A stretch of 62,848 nucleotides of DNA from Dipetalonema caudispina (taxonomy: Eukaryota > Nematoda > Chromadorea > Rhabditida > Onchocercidae): the NCBI GenBank assembly GCA_013365325.1, contig JABVXV010000351.1:1-62848 (forward strand). The letters run 5' to 3'. The notes beneath the pieces were generated by a model. The model saw only the letters and a list, made by a program, of their open reading frames with translations, did not search any database and was not told the origin of the DNA. Both the position numbers and the translations under genes were made by a program. This document shows, in pieces, positions 14,741 through 28,068 of the stretch (its first letter is position 1; every line of letters starts with the position of its first letter).

Positions 14741-17201
14741 ATATTTATATATCTTTTTTTTCATTTGAAATATTTCTTTTTCATTTTTTTTCTTTATACA
14801 TATTTATAGTTCCTTTTTATATTACCTGAAATATCATTAAATATAAAATTTGTTTTTCATTTCTTTTCCTCTCTTTTTTATTTTTCTTTTCTTTGTTTAT
14901 CACTTCTAATCTAAATGAAATCAATAACGGATAAAACTAATCAATGATGATTAATTTGATAAAGAATTAGGAAAGAAAATGAAAGAAGTATATATGTAAG
15001 CATCATAAAAATTTTTTTTTTTTTTTTTTGAAAATTGAAAATATTTGTCAAAAAGGGATTTATTTGTTAAATCATTCATTCATTTGATGATAAATTGAGA
15101 AAAAGCAAATGAAAATAGTAATAATTTAAGAGAGAAGGAGGAAAAAAAAGAAAGAAACTTCTTTTTTTTTTTTTCTATTCTCTTTTTAAAATTTCATTAT
15201 TTGAACCGATGATATATTCTCTTTTGCAATATAAACATGTTGTTGCTTTTTTTTTTTTCCTTCTTAAATTTATTTCATTTTTGCTTAATTTAAAAAAAAA
15301 AAAAAGAAAAGAATATTTATTTTTTTTTTTTTCAGTAAGAATTAAACATTTTAGAATAAAGGATGAAGAATAAAAATCAATAAATGATATAGTTATTATA
15401 AAAATTATTAGTTTAAAACATTGCTTAAATCATCAGTTTAATCAAATGTGAAATGGAAATAAGCTAGAAATATATATATTTATGGGGAAGAAAAATGTAT
15501 GTATGTTTAAATTTGATGATTGCAATAGAAGGCAAATAATGATAATGATAAGAATAATAATGATAACAATAATAATAGAAATAATAGTAATAGTGATAAT
15601 AATGATAACAGCAAAAGTAGCAATAATAGTGAATAATAATATAATAGGAATGATAATAAAAGTGATGATAATGAGAATAATAGCATTGATGTTATCATCA
15701 ATAACGATAATTCATGAAAGAAATGATGAAACAAATGGGTGTGTATCGATGAAATAATTGATGATTAAACTTGACAACAGATATTTGGAATGTTGAAATT
15801 TGTGCATTACAAAATGGAAACAATATCGATTGATATCAATTTTGCAACAATTCGGAAATTCTTTTTTTTTTTTTTTTGATTATTTTAAATGGCTAAAAAT
15901 AGAGCTAATTGCTTGCCGTATATCTTCAATTCACTTGCTGTATACAACGATGGATGTATCTCTTCAATTTATTAATAGATAAAAATAATAAGGTAAGAAA
16001 GAGATAACAAAAAAAGTCTGAAAGGTAATAAATCTGAATGAAATGACCTGAACTTGAACTAAAAAATAATTTAAAATGATAGATGTTATATTTAAATTAT
16101 GGACTAAGAATAAAAGGAAAGAAAGAAGATAAAAAGGAATAATATAAAATGAAAAGGAAGGAATGACCCAAAATAATATTAATATCCTAATTATACGTTA
16201 TATGCATATTACTTTTGCGTGATTAAATCTTCGATGAAAGAATGGCAAATATACAATAAAATATATTTGAGCAATTTTAAAATTAAATATAATCATGTAG
16301 CAATGAAAATAAAATTGAAAAAATTTTTGAAAAACAAAAAAGAGAAAAAAAAAAAAAAAAGAAATTTGATCATTTATTCATTCATCCATTCATTCATTTG
16401 AAATCTTTACTGATTAATAATTAGTAGTAAGAAAGATATTAGTAAGATTAAGCCTATGATCTGCAAATAATTATGTGCTTTATCGTTACGCAATTTCTTA
16501 ATTAATATGAATATGACATTTGCATATTTATATCTTATCTAAGATTTGATATTAACATTTACAAATTTGACAGTATATTCTCCTCCTATTTAATGATTTT
16601 CCTTTCTTAATTTATTTCAATTTTTTTGATAATATATAGATGAGAATATTACAATAAATGTGTATATATGTGTGTATAATTGTTAATTAATTAATCATTC
16701 TATAAAGGATAGTACTAAAATTTGAAGTGAAATTTTAATTTTATTCATTTGTTGATATACAAGAAAAAATATCATAATGAATGATTTTTGTTTACATCTT
16801 AATATTCAACATATCTGTAATATATGAAAATGTAAAATAAGAATAATGATACTTTAAAATATTTAGAATATAACATAAAAGTTCAAAAATTAACACTTTT
16901 TTTATCATTTAAAATTAGTTTCAATTTTTCCATTATAAAGCTAATATATTTTTACACTTCAAAAAAAAGAAAAAAAAAAGTGAAGAAAAAATAAGTGAAC
17001 AAACAAAAAATTAGTATTTATAAAATCGGTTGAAAATTTAAAACACAAAATATTCTAAAATTTGAAAAACAAATAGTGTAAAAAATAGAGGAAAAAGAGA
17101 AATAAATAAAAAAAAAAAAAACTTAAATTAAATTACATAATATAAATCTGATTAAATGAAGTAATTTAATAACGCAATAATTGCTGCTGTATGTCATATT
17201 G

Positions 17202-17340
17202 ATGACAAAATAATACGTAAATTTTATAAAATAATACGCAAATATTATAGAATGATATGTAAATGTTACCGAATGATACGTGGAATGATACGTAAGTATT
17301 GCAATATGATAGATGAATATTACAAGATGAAACGTATAAT
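17202..17340. repeat. 21-bp tandem repeat (ATGATACGTAAATATTA type)
   Basis: Six or seven copies of a unit of about 21 bases, one of them truncated to 13. The consensus is close to AATGATACGTAAATATTAC. Because 21 is a multiple of three, the minus strand reads as a seven-residue peptide repeat (F-x-N-I-Y-V-S type). I do not regard it as a gene. Confidence 0.65.
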
Positions 17341-18261
17341 TTGTGACGTATTATCAAGTCTCATTGTCAAATGATAGCGTCACATAAATTTTCTAACAGA
17401 TCGGAAATCCTTTCTGTCGGATAAATCTAAAATGAAGTGGACAATTGTCGACCTTTACTGCTAGTTACATTGATATATATCAACAACGACATATATGCGA
17501 GTGCTAATTACGTAATCGAACTAATTGTTAGGAATCTTTGATGTTTGGTCAAAAATTATATGAAAGATTCCGCAAAAGAATAAAAGAAATGGACGACAAA
17601 AACCTTTTTCCGTATCAAAAGAACAAAAGAAGAAAAGAATGACATATTTCTCTTTTTTTTATCCCTTTTATTTGTTTCAAATAAATTTGATTCCGATATT
17701 TTAACTTTGATTCCATTGTAATTACTACAAGGGATTGTATGAAGTTTTTCGAACATTTTAATAGTATTTGTTTTCCAAGTTTATATGTTTCCAAACAAAT
17801 TTCATTTAATTATTTAATCTTACCTCTTCCATTTTAATTATTTCAAGGGATTATTTGAAGCTTATCAAAGATTTTAATATTTTTGTTTGTAAAAAAATAA
17901 TTATGCGAAAAAGGTGAAAGAATACAGTTATATTTCTTTTGAATTACAGTGGAAATGCAAATGCCATTGAATTATGAAAATATACATTGAAAGTAATAAT
18001 GATAACAATGTATGCATAATTTTAAATTAAAATTGAAGTTTTAAATAGCAAATTTAAAAACTAATCATATGAAGAAATAAATGGAAAAAATTTCAAATGA
18101 AAAAAATTTAAAAATTTCAAAAATAAATTAATTAGAAAAAGAAATTTAAAAAAAAAATTATTTTTTTTTTTTTTTGCAATTCAAAAATCAACCCATCAAT
18201 TACAAAATTGTATATCTCTTTTCTTTTTTTTTTTTTTTTTTTTTCCTTTTTCTTCTTCATT

Positions 18262-19041
18262 TCATTCATTTTTGCCATTAATTACTATCGGTAATTCATT
18301 AACCACTAATTTATTACACCAATCGTAATTGCAACAACATAAATCCGCGTATGTCTTTTCACTTGCCAAAAAAGTTCCACATTTATGTATCAAACCATAT
18401 TTTGTCAAAATTTTACCATTTAAATTCTCAATCAATGTCTGGAAAAAAAAAAAGAAACCATTTAATATAACAATACATTAGTTCAACAAGAATTTTCTCT
18501 TCCTTTTTCATTATTTTGATAGCTTAGACAAGTTTGAATTCTTTTTTCCTTTCTCAGAAAATTTGATATTTAAAGGAAAAAAAAAATTACCCTAACACTT
18601 ATTCAAACTTTAAATTGGAAATAAATAATTGTTAATAAATGGAATAAAAAAGAAAAATGTCGTATTAATATTTTTCTTTTCATATATATATGTATTAAAT
18701 CTTTTAGAATAATGAATCCTTCTTTTTTTTACCTCATTTTTCCATTTGATAATTTTATCGTATAGTCTATCATTTTAATTAATCACCTTACAGTAACCCC
18801 GTCGTTCACAACTTCGTGTGTGATTTTGTGTATCAGTTGGATTAAGCATTGGATAATCTTCCAAGAAAAAGCAATAATCTCCTTTATCACATTTTTCGTA
18901 TTGTTGTTGAAGAAAACTTGAATAACAAAATAGACTAGCTGTTGATCCTATCATATCACTGATAAGGATAACCTTTAATTTTTTTCTTATTTTTATTTTG
19001 AATGAAGAAATACTTGGAAAATAAATATTATATCTTTTCAT
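18262..19041 (-). CDS. Small cysteine-rich protein, ET-module or Ly6-like (partial model)
   Basis: Two minus-strand exons join in phase: 18787-19041 and 18262-18438 (stop at 18262-18264). The donor is AAG|GTGATT and the acceptor TTTTCCAG. The product carries spaced cysteines (EKC, GDYC, RSC, RRGYC, HKC) and ends in LCCCNYDWCNK. The CC-x2-D-x-CN type ending is typical of nematode ET modules and of Ly6/three-finger folds, which are secreted or surface proteins of largely unknown function. The N terminus is unresolved. The Met at 19041 gives a Lys-rich, non-secretory start, and 3' splice sites inside the open frame (near 19022 and 18960) suggest a separate upstream exon with a signal peptide. 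The family call rests on the cysteine pattern only. Confidence 0.5.
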
Positions 19042-20154
19042 GCAATTATTAGAATGAGAAAGTTAAACTTTATTCAATTAAACCAATGCTTTCTTTAGTG
19101 ATAATTCTTACACTTCCTGAAGATTAAAATGATAATAAAAGTTAATGGCCAAATCTCAAACTTCAAATAAAACTTGGAGAAACAAATAAAGAAATAAGCA
19201 AAAAAAGCAAAAAAAAAAGGAAAAACTAACAATTATAAATCTATAACAATCAAACATAACAACCATTTTAACAAATCAGAATGTTTGGCCTTCTTTTAAT
19301 TCACCAATCAATCAATATATACATATGTATATATATATCAAACTAAAAAATTAGCATATCATAACGAAGTATTTGCATATTATCTAATGAACATTAAAAA
19401 AATTGAAAGATTTTACGCATTTGCCTCCATCCCCTATTGATATCAAAATTTTTTTGGGATGTAATATATTTGCGAATATTGGAAGACCTGTTCTTAGAAT
19501 CTTTCTTCCGTCCACAAGAATGTTTGCATAGAGAGCTTATAAAGTTGAATTTCATTTGTAAAAGTATCATTTTATTTCATCAAAACATCGAAGTTGCTCT
19601 TACCACTTAGTGCGTTTATGTCACGCTATGATTTCAAGCTTACATCTAATGATGATTAAATGGTTATTGAATCAAAATAATTTACTTAGATGGTTGTATG
19701 CTTATTTGCCGACCAGAGTAGAAAATCAGTTAAATTACATTTCCATCAGTTTCATTCAAACATTAAAGGACTTAACTTTTTTCTGTTATTTCAATATATC
19801 AGCACTGTTTTTTCCATATCAGACTCTTGTAATCTAAGATGAATTATGTCATACACTTAAACGCCAAAATAGCTGCTTTTAACATTTCGAACTGTCAAAA
19901 CTCTCTAGTAATGTCTGTCTTCCACTTTCGGAAAATATAACGTAATGCGTACATCTTCCAAGCCATTCTAGCAAAATATTTTCACAACTCTTTTATAAAC
20001 AACTCTTCATATTAATTAAATTATTAACCTGATTATTTATTTCACTAACAATTTGAATGGAAACTTTCTCGTCATATCAATTTCAAGATTATTTGTTCCT
20101 TTCGGACCCGACAAAAAAGGCAATATGAGATCAACAACTAAAAGTAATTTCAGA
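19042..20154. other. Intergenic, with probable CPSF2 3' UTR
   Basis: It lies between the start of the cysteine-rich gene and the CPSF2 stop codon, both on the minus strand. Sequence complexity is higher than in the left block, but I found no supported exon. Short open frames on the plus strand (19610-19837, 20053-20280) look like chance or antisense frames. A signal-peptide exon for the downstream gene could lie here. Confidence 0.5.
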
Positions 20155-20445
20155 CTATACAACTGCAAATTGTGCATAAACGATATCCCTTATTTTGTAA
20201 TAATCTTCACATACACAGCCTTCTACATGAAAGCGGCCAGCTTCATTACGTCGAATGCTTGCAATATTGTTTATATATAAAACACCGGAACTGAATTCAG
20301 CTCGAAAACCATTCGAAGCTAATAACTGCTTCACATCAGAAAGTTTTGGATCATTGACAAATACAGCCTAAAATGAAAAAAGCATTTAATTTTACTTCCC
20401 TAACCATTTTATTCATTCAATAAAACATGCCTACATGCTGAATAT

Positions 20446-20489
<44 letters not shown>

Positions 20490-23400
20490 CCCTCCAAAAA
20501 AGTCTTAGATAGCCATCAATCTTTCACTCTGCTACTGGATGAAATGTATACGGTTCAGTTAATCATAAGTCCGAAAGATTCTGAAGTATTCAAACCAATA
20601 TTTTTTAGAAAAAATTGCCCCTCATAAATCAGTTGTAAGCCTCAGCTCATGTGAAACGAAATGAACTTTCTCTATTTCTCATATTCTGATTGGAAATATA
20701 CGAAAAAAAGAAAAAAAAAGATACAAACCTGATGTGGAGGGATGTTAGCGGAAAGCATCGGTTCCAGACAAAATGTATCCGCAGCTACAACCTTCAAATT
20801 GCTCAAACGTTTACCTTCGACTTGATCACCATCCTGTTCCATTTCTTCCACCTCCTCTTCCTTATTTCCATTTGTTTCTGGATTCTCCTCATGATCATTT
20901 TGTGTCTGTCCCGGTGTTACCGTTTTCCTTCTTACTATTCGAGCATCCAGCCAGCTCAACTCCGCATCTTTCACCTAAACCATGAAACATTAGAAGTCTC
21001 TATTAAATTAGTAAATCATTATGCTAGGACCCATAACTCATTTTTCTTACCGAGCTTCCAACTGGACTGACTGTCGTTTTCAAAATTCCAAAGCAAAAAC
21101 TATTATTTGATCAAAAATCGAAATGAAAAACAAAATAGGAACAAAGATTCAAAGCATTAACCGTTTGGAAAATCAGCGATGACATAACGGCATCACTTAA
21201 TGTTACTTGATAGATGTGCGATTCGATTGTTGCATCAACGATTTCGCCCAACCGTGGTGTGAATATTTTACCCTGCAAAAGAATTAAACGAGTTCTTGTG
21301 ATATTATCAATTAGCAATTGCTCGCAGATAGCACCAGAGAACATATTAGCAGCTAGGAATGAAGATCATTCAAGCTGTCATAATCAAAAGTCAAAATAAA
21401 CGCAAAAAAATCATTAAAAAACCTGTTTCAAATATATTTACATACAACAGTGCCCTACATACTAGCGTGTCGTCGTTGAATAACAAGCAGCATTTAACAG
21501 TTGAACACTCTCCAACTGATTTAGCCAATGAGTGACATTTAGTTTTCAGAAGAAAGTGGCGGTAGGTTTTTTAGTCCAAGCGTCATTAAATTGCCTACTT
21601 GAACAATGCCATTTTGCTGAGCATATTGTGCAAGATGTCGAGTAGCCGCTGACGAACCATGAACAATTATCAACTGTTTCGGCTTTATTTGTGATAGAAT
21701 TTTTTTCGCTGAATCACCATCGCTACGTCCTTCGAAATCGATAAAATCTACTTTGCAAAGTACCTGTAAGATTGGAACTACGAAATCCATATAATTTCAT
21801 TAATGACTGGAAAGAATGCTACACTCCTGGAATTAATTTCCAGACAGATATAGTTGTGAAAATAATTCTTCTAAATTTATAATTAATTTCAGATTAAATA
21901 AAAATAAGGGAATGAGTGGAAGTATGCAGTAAGGTTAGCCGAAAGCTGAACTAATTGTTATTTGCTAACCTACAATTTCTCCGAAATCTCTATGTCATTG
22001 CTTCTTTAAATTTTTTGAAAATTTATCGCCTACTTTGCAAACAATAAATTTTTTGCAATATTGTTGCACCAGTTTTGACCTCAGTATCCTACTACCTATA
22101 AAAAAAAAGAAAAGAGAAAAAAGTGGAACTTTCCGAAACCTTGAAACATGCGTAATGCATACCTACGCTATTTTCCAACAAATGTTAACTGACAATATAT
22201 AACAGGACAAAGAAAAGTGGATATGCAATGAGTACTATAACAGGTTTATTACATGCAAATTTAATTGAAAATAAGAAGAAATGAGATAGAATCTGTAATA
22301 CAAACAGCTAGCATTATGCAATATCAAAATAGACTTACCTCCATTTTCATGATTTGACTGATACATTTTGATGGCCATTCCCGTTCCTCATAAAGTGGCA
22401 CCACTTGCCCATCAAAAGAACCGTCAACAGTACCATCCTTATGTTCAGGCGGTATCTGCGGTACTACAGGTGTATCCGCAATCATATATTCTTCTGGCCG
22501 TATGATTTCACCGTAATCATCCCACTTAACAGTAATCAGTTTACACAAGTATGAGTAATTTACTAAATTACATAAATTCTAATTTCGTTATTTTCCCACA
22601 AAAAGGGCCTTTCTTCCTTGAAATTCCAAAATCCAAAAATTCTATTGAATTATATTGACTACAAAAGAACTACAGGATTCTAAAGCCATGAAAATACCTG
22701 AGAAAAGGATAAGTGAAAAACAGACCCGAGTTTTTTCTTCAATGTATGGAAACATAGGGAATGATTTTTTGCTTTGTTTGAAAAAGGATGATTTCTGTTG
22801 CTGCTCCCATTTCCACATAATATCATGTGACCTCTGTTCCGCTATCTGGGCTGCTGACAGATCTGTTAAAAATAACCTTAGTGAATTTTCTGAACAATTC
22901 AGTAATCTTTCCAGAACACCAACAGCAAACATTGAATAAATAGTACTGTGGTTTGAGCTGCTAAGTTAGTAGACATTTTAATATGTTTTGATTAGTATTT
23001 CACGATATAGAACGTTCCCCTTTACCGCTAGACATATCTGGGAAGGACAGCCAATAAAAAGTGTGGAAACCATACAGATGAGGTCAGTTATAGATATAAA
23101 AACAGAGTTAAGTTGTGCAAAAACACGGTTAACAAATGACGAAACTCCTACTCATTATCACGAATCATATCAAAATAAATGAGCCAAATTGCATATAAGA
23201 AAAGGACGAAATTTCAAACCAGTTGCAGAAGTTGTAGCAGAGGCGCTAAAAGATGACGTGACACCACGTTTCGAATTGGTCATTTTGCCATTTAATACGC
23301 CAGATATCGTTGCAGGAACAACCATGACAGCATCGTCATCACTGTCATCAGATGAATCAGCTTGCTCGAATCTAGCATTTCGTCGTGATGCTTCTAATCT

Positions 23401-26400
23401 GAAAATACCGAAAACATGTTGAATTTTAGATTTCAATAAAAATGACCCATATTATAAGTAAATTAATATTTGATTTCCAGACTAACTTACATAATTCATT
23501 GTGGCATGTTGCCGACGATCAGTAATGTGAAAGCAAGTTGGCAAGCACCACACCAAATGCTTCAAATGGGTGAAAAAGACATTGGCATATGCTCACTGGT
23601 TGATATTAAATGTAGGAAACATTAAAATCTAATAGCTAAAGGGATTTAATCATTAGAACGGTCTCTTTCCCATAGAGCTCTACGCACAGCTGAGTATTGC
23701 AGTTTGCAGAATTGCAGCTATTGAAAGCTATTTACCATTACCTAATTCGAGTTGCTTCACGTTCTTCCGCTCGCTTTTTGGCTCTATAATTCTCCAGTTC
23801 AACGCCTTCTAAACGGATTCTTCGCTTCACTTCTAAAGTCAAATTACGATTTATGGTACCATTGGGGTTTTCTGCTGCTTGTTCAGCCATTCGTATTAAT
23901 CGGGCACCAAGAGTGCGATCACCAGAGCGTCCTACAAATTACATGTACTTTTTTACTGTCGATACGTCGTAATAGTAATTTCAATCATATACCGAATGGA
24001 AATTTCGACAAATAAAGTTATATCATTTTCTCCGAAATTAAAAAATCTTACCAGTAACAATGACAGAATTCTTTATGTCTGTACACCACTCTAAAAATAA
24101 CTCTCTGGAAAAGCCACTTTCCATATCCAATCCACTGACAAGTACTACCTAAAATGCAAGGTTTGGCACTTCATGGAAAAATGAACTTGGTGAAAAGGTT
24201 TTCGGAAAAGAACATTTTACTAAATTATGATATACATCCTTATTACATTTCTAGTTTTTCAAACAATGAATGGACACTTTAAAAGCCGATGAACCATAAA
24301 AAAGAAATACTTTTAGAAAAAGAAACTAATTGTTTGAAAATGTTATAAAGGAATACAAAAAACGGAAACCTTTGGACTTCGTACTCGAATCAAATCTATG
24401 TGAGTATGACAAAGCTGTACATGTCGAAACTGAAATGGATTGTAACGACCAACTTCAAAGGACTTTAGGACTTTATCAGACATCCACTCCACTTGTGATT
24501 TCGCAAATTCAACCACCGATGAAGCGACATGGCTTAGCATCACCAAATTGTATGTCATCAAACCAGCCTCGGCGCTTGAAATTTAAGATGAATCACTAAG
24601 ATTTAGTTTATAGAAAACTATTCATTTTAACAGTCTGACCCAATATTTTAAGGTCAAAACTGCCACTATTGTGTAAGAAGGAAGAAGTCAAGGAGAATCC
24701 ACACAACAATAACAACAAAAAAAAAAAACTTGTCGAAGATCTACAACAAATATATGGTTCTGGAAGCGAAAACGTCTTTTCCTTCCATTTACAGCGATGA
24801 GGATCAATCATTTCATCAGTAGAAATAATTGTAAGAAAGAAAATAGAACTATGAGTCAAAATAAAGGCGAAGTGTGGACTTCTAGAAATTTCCAAATATC
24901 TAATTATTAGGAAGGATACAGAACTACAAAACAAATTATCTAGTAATTATAAAATTTACTTATGCCATAACTGATCAAGCAAATGTGCTATTTCCAATAC
25001 TCTTCCTGCCGTATCGATTACAATCATCACATCACCACCATCTCTTACGGTACCTAGAAGTCTGGTTACCAATTGTTCATCCCGTTGCTTCCGACGTGGC
25101 TGATTGTACAATGCGTTGAAACTATCAGTGATCAGCAGATTTGGTCGCCCAATACCTATAATTGGTTAATTATTTATTTGAATCAAGAGTATGCAAAATA
25201 TTTTTAACAAATACCTTCGAATGTACAACCATTCAAATGTCGTTCTTTTCTGTGATTGAAGTCAACTGCGTAAACAATCTCTTCATCACCCATTTTTGTG
25301 ATCCGCCATATTGCGCCACCAATCATATGTCCAGCTGGTAGCGGCGTTATTTGAAGACCGTTATCGCCTTTCAATAAAATCTATAAAAGTGCCTTAAAAC
25401 TGTAATGGAAACTGTTAGTTTACACTATATTTTCACTGACATAATATCTTCATTCTTTTCATTTCTATCCAACTTGCAATAAAACACTTAAACAGTCCTT
25501 CACTTTACACTTTTTTCGTTGCTTTTTTTTAATCAGCAAAAAGAAAGTACTTAACTGCTTAACTGCGGATGCAGTTTCAATGAAAACAGTTGAAGATATT
25601 GCAGAAAAATAATTTATGAGAACATGAGAAAAGCAAGTCTAAACTCAAAGCTAAGCATGACTGTATTCTGTGTACGACTTATTCTGCGTATAAATAAAAA
25701 AGTGTCATGATTAAAACTTACATAATGTTTATGATATCAATAAATATTCAGAAGTATTAATCTAAAATAAACAAACCGTTTGGCTATATTTCACTTGTTG
25801 CACTCGTTCAAACGCTGCATCAATATCGTCCAAATTGAACAGGTTGAAATCCTCCACACTGGTATGGCTATTAACCCAATCATACAGAAACATTTGTCCC
25901 ATCTTATACACAGGAACCTGATGAAGTCGCTAATTGCTTTTGTCAATTAACTTTACAATTTTAAAAAAAGAAAACATTCGACCTAGTAATGAAAGAGACT
26001 TACAACCTAGAATGATCTTTAAACTTACTAATGGGGTGAAGTCAACCACGTAAAAGATCAACGGATATTTCAACAAATCAGATTCGCCATTTAAAAAACG
26101 ATTAACGTTCACCGGTAAATTTTACTTACAATTAAAGAACGTAACAAAGCACATTAATTTCACTCTTGTTCTATGTAATTACGAAATATCTGGAAGATAA
26201 GTATTACAATAAAACGATAAAGTATCGCACTCCTAGAGCACTTTGTAGTTAAGTTTCCATATTTAATCGTCGAAATATCAAGGATGGATTACTCGGGAAA
26301 TTTTCGTAAGTAAATTAATAATAAGTGTGAAGTTCGCTTACCGTCGCATAAATAGGACAATTTAGGCCACATTTTCGAACAAGATAAGGCAAAGCACCGA

Positions 26401-27149
26401 GATGTGGTATATCAGCATATGATAATAAGACAGCGTTGATAAGAGGAACACGCCTTTTGACAGCTTCTATGTACGCCATATCAAATCGTTCATCCCAACC
26501 GCAGTCCAATAAAAAATAAACCTGATCAACCTGAAATACTCAATAGTTATAAGGAAAGAAAAAAAGTGAGAAAAATAATTTGGTCATTATTATTAGCCAA
26601 CTTGAATAATGACAATTCTTGGTAAAAATAACACTAAAACAACTGCAATTTTAGATTTCATGTATATGGATAGTATATCATTTGAAGCTAATTTTGACAA
26701 TTTATGTCATAGTAGTGTTATCAATATATTTACATTTAGGCCATCGAGTTATTTATTAATATAAAGTTTGAACTGCATAATTTGACTTATCTACAAGTCT
26801 TCGCCAATTTTTATATCTATTACCAAAAATACATAAAAAAAAAAAAAAAATGGAAGAATGCAGTAACCTCCAAACATCAAAGTAACCCAAAAATGCTGCA
26901 AAAAAACCCAAAGTAGAATGGAAGTGTACTGCAATCTGAACACTTCAACAATATCATTCATTGGGGAACGGCAGTTATAATTAATATTATATTGAGAGCA
27001 TCGTAAGATGAACTGATGTGTCAGTTTTTTTTTTTTTTACTCTGTTCATTTTTTTCATATTTGATTCGATTACTTACCTGTAAAAGATAGCATAACGGTC
27101 CATCGTCTTGCACACCTGACAACGCCTCCAATTTGATTATTGACGTCAT
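20155..27149 (-). CDS. CPSF2: Cleavage and polyadenylation specificity factor subunit 2 (CPSF-100)
   Basis: A nuclear subunit of the mRNA 3'-processing complex and inactive partner of CPSF-73. Fifteen exons: 27078-27149, 26342-26530, 25777-25917, 25215-25380, 24960-25155, 24370-24574, 24052-24148, 23742-23931, 23220-23398, 22726-22862, 22339-22524, 21599-21763, 21162-21272, 20729-20974, 20155-20367. All phases agree, giving 830 residues (human 782). It starts [14 protein letters not shown] as in animal CPSF2. The metallo-beta-lactamase metal motif is degenerate (SYADIPH at 61-67), as expected for this non-catalytic paralogue. An acidic Ser/Asp patch lies at 433-441, the family motif [14 protein letters not shown] near 504-517, and FEGRSDGDS and the conserved C terminus ending QFAVV follow. 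The exon 10/11 junction is uncertain: a second phase-compatible pair (donor after 22695, acceptor TTTAG near 22562) would add about 23 residues. A 3' splice site CTTTCGCAG sits five bases before the ATG. Confidence 0.95.
20451..20485. repeat. (TA)n microsatellite in a CPSF2 intron
   Basis: An uninterrupted TA array in the last CPSF2 intron. Confidence 0.9.
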
Positions 27150-28068
27150 TAAATCTGCGAAAGTTTTCACTTATTAGATCAAAATTAAAAAACCATAAAT
27201 TATGAAGAATATAAACACTGAACGTACAATAACCTGACCTAACGTTCATTTTTCATACAAGTCCTGAGATTCTAATGTTTTTTATTTACCTTAAAAAGTA
27301 TCACACTCTAACTAAAATATATATAATTTGAAATATTGTTCATAATTGGGAAAAATGAATAGTCGGAATCGATCAGGAATCAATTTCAATAGTATTGGAA
27401 TTATAAGGTAACAATGCTGTTAAAGAATGCATATCATCTACATTACCGGATAAAAAATGATAATTTTTAAAAGAGAGAATTCTTTTTTTTGAAAAAGCTC
27501 AAAGATACGGAAATTTATAGTAATAATGACAGCTGTAAAGAATGAAAATATTGAAGTTAGAAACTGAAATGGTCGAAATAATATAGTAAGTTATAGATAG
27601 CGTAGATTGATGAAATATACAAAATAACTGGTAAATAATTATTAGTTTGAAGGTGAAACAACGATCTTTTAGAAATTGATGAAACAACGATCTTTTAGAA
27701 CGATATTAAAGATAGGGAAAAAACAATACAACTACCATCAACAATTTCGAATTTCCGTTTATTCACTAAAGTCGCACTTATGTCACAAACCATACGTATC
27801 ATCGTTACCTAACCATCATATGTATCATTGGTCTGTAAGTGGTAGTGGGAGTCGGGTGGTGTAGCAGACCGAGAGTTTCGATAAGACGATAGAGCGGGAT
27901 AAGTTCAGGAAATAAATGGAAAGCATGAAGTTGATTATTTTTGAATTCATGAAATTGGATAATTTCCATGACATACATTTACTTTATTGTGACACTGGAC
28001 ATCAGATACGCTTCTAATGTTCTTGTACAAGATGTTTTAAAATTAGTAAGCTTACGTATAGTTACAGA
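27150..28068. promoter_or_regulatory. Divergent promoter region between CPSF2 and NOSIP
   Basis: 919 bases separate two divergent start codons, so both promoters must lie here. I see no TATA-like element that stands out from the AT background. A 20-base direct repeat (GAAACAACGATCTTTTAGAA) occurs at 27655-27674 and 27681-27700. Open frames in this stretch are short and not coding-like. Confidence 0.5.
27655..27700. repeat. Direct repeat of 20 bases, period 26
   Basis: GAAACAACGATCTTTTAGAA is present twice and exactly, separated by six bases, in the CPSF2-NOSIP intergenic region. Confidence 0.85.

Noticed and set aside
23189..23422. Plus-strand frame opposite CPSF2 exon 9
   Set aside because: It is an antisense shadow of a well-supported exon.
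26342..26530. Loss of the metal-binding His residues in CPSF2 as a disabling mutation
   Set aside because: CPSF-100 proteins are normally non-catalytic with a degenerate motif; this is the family state.
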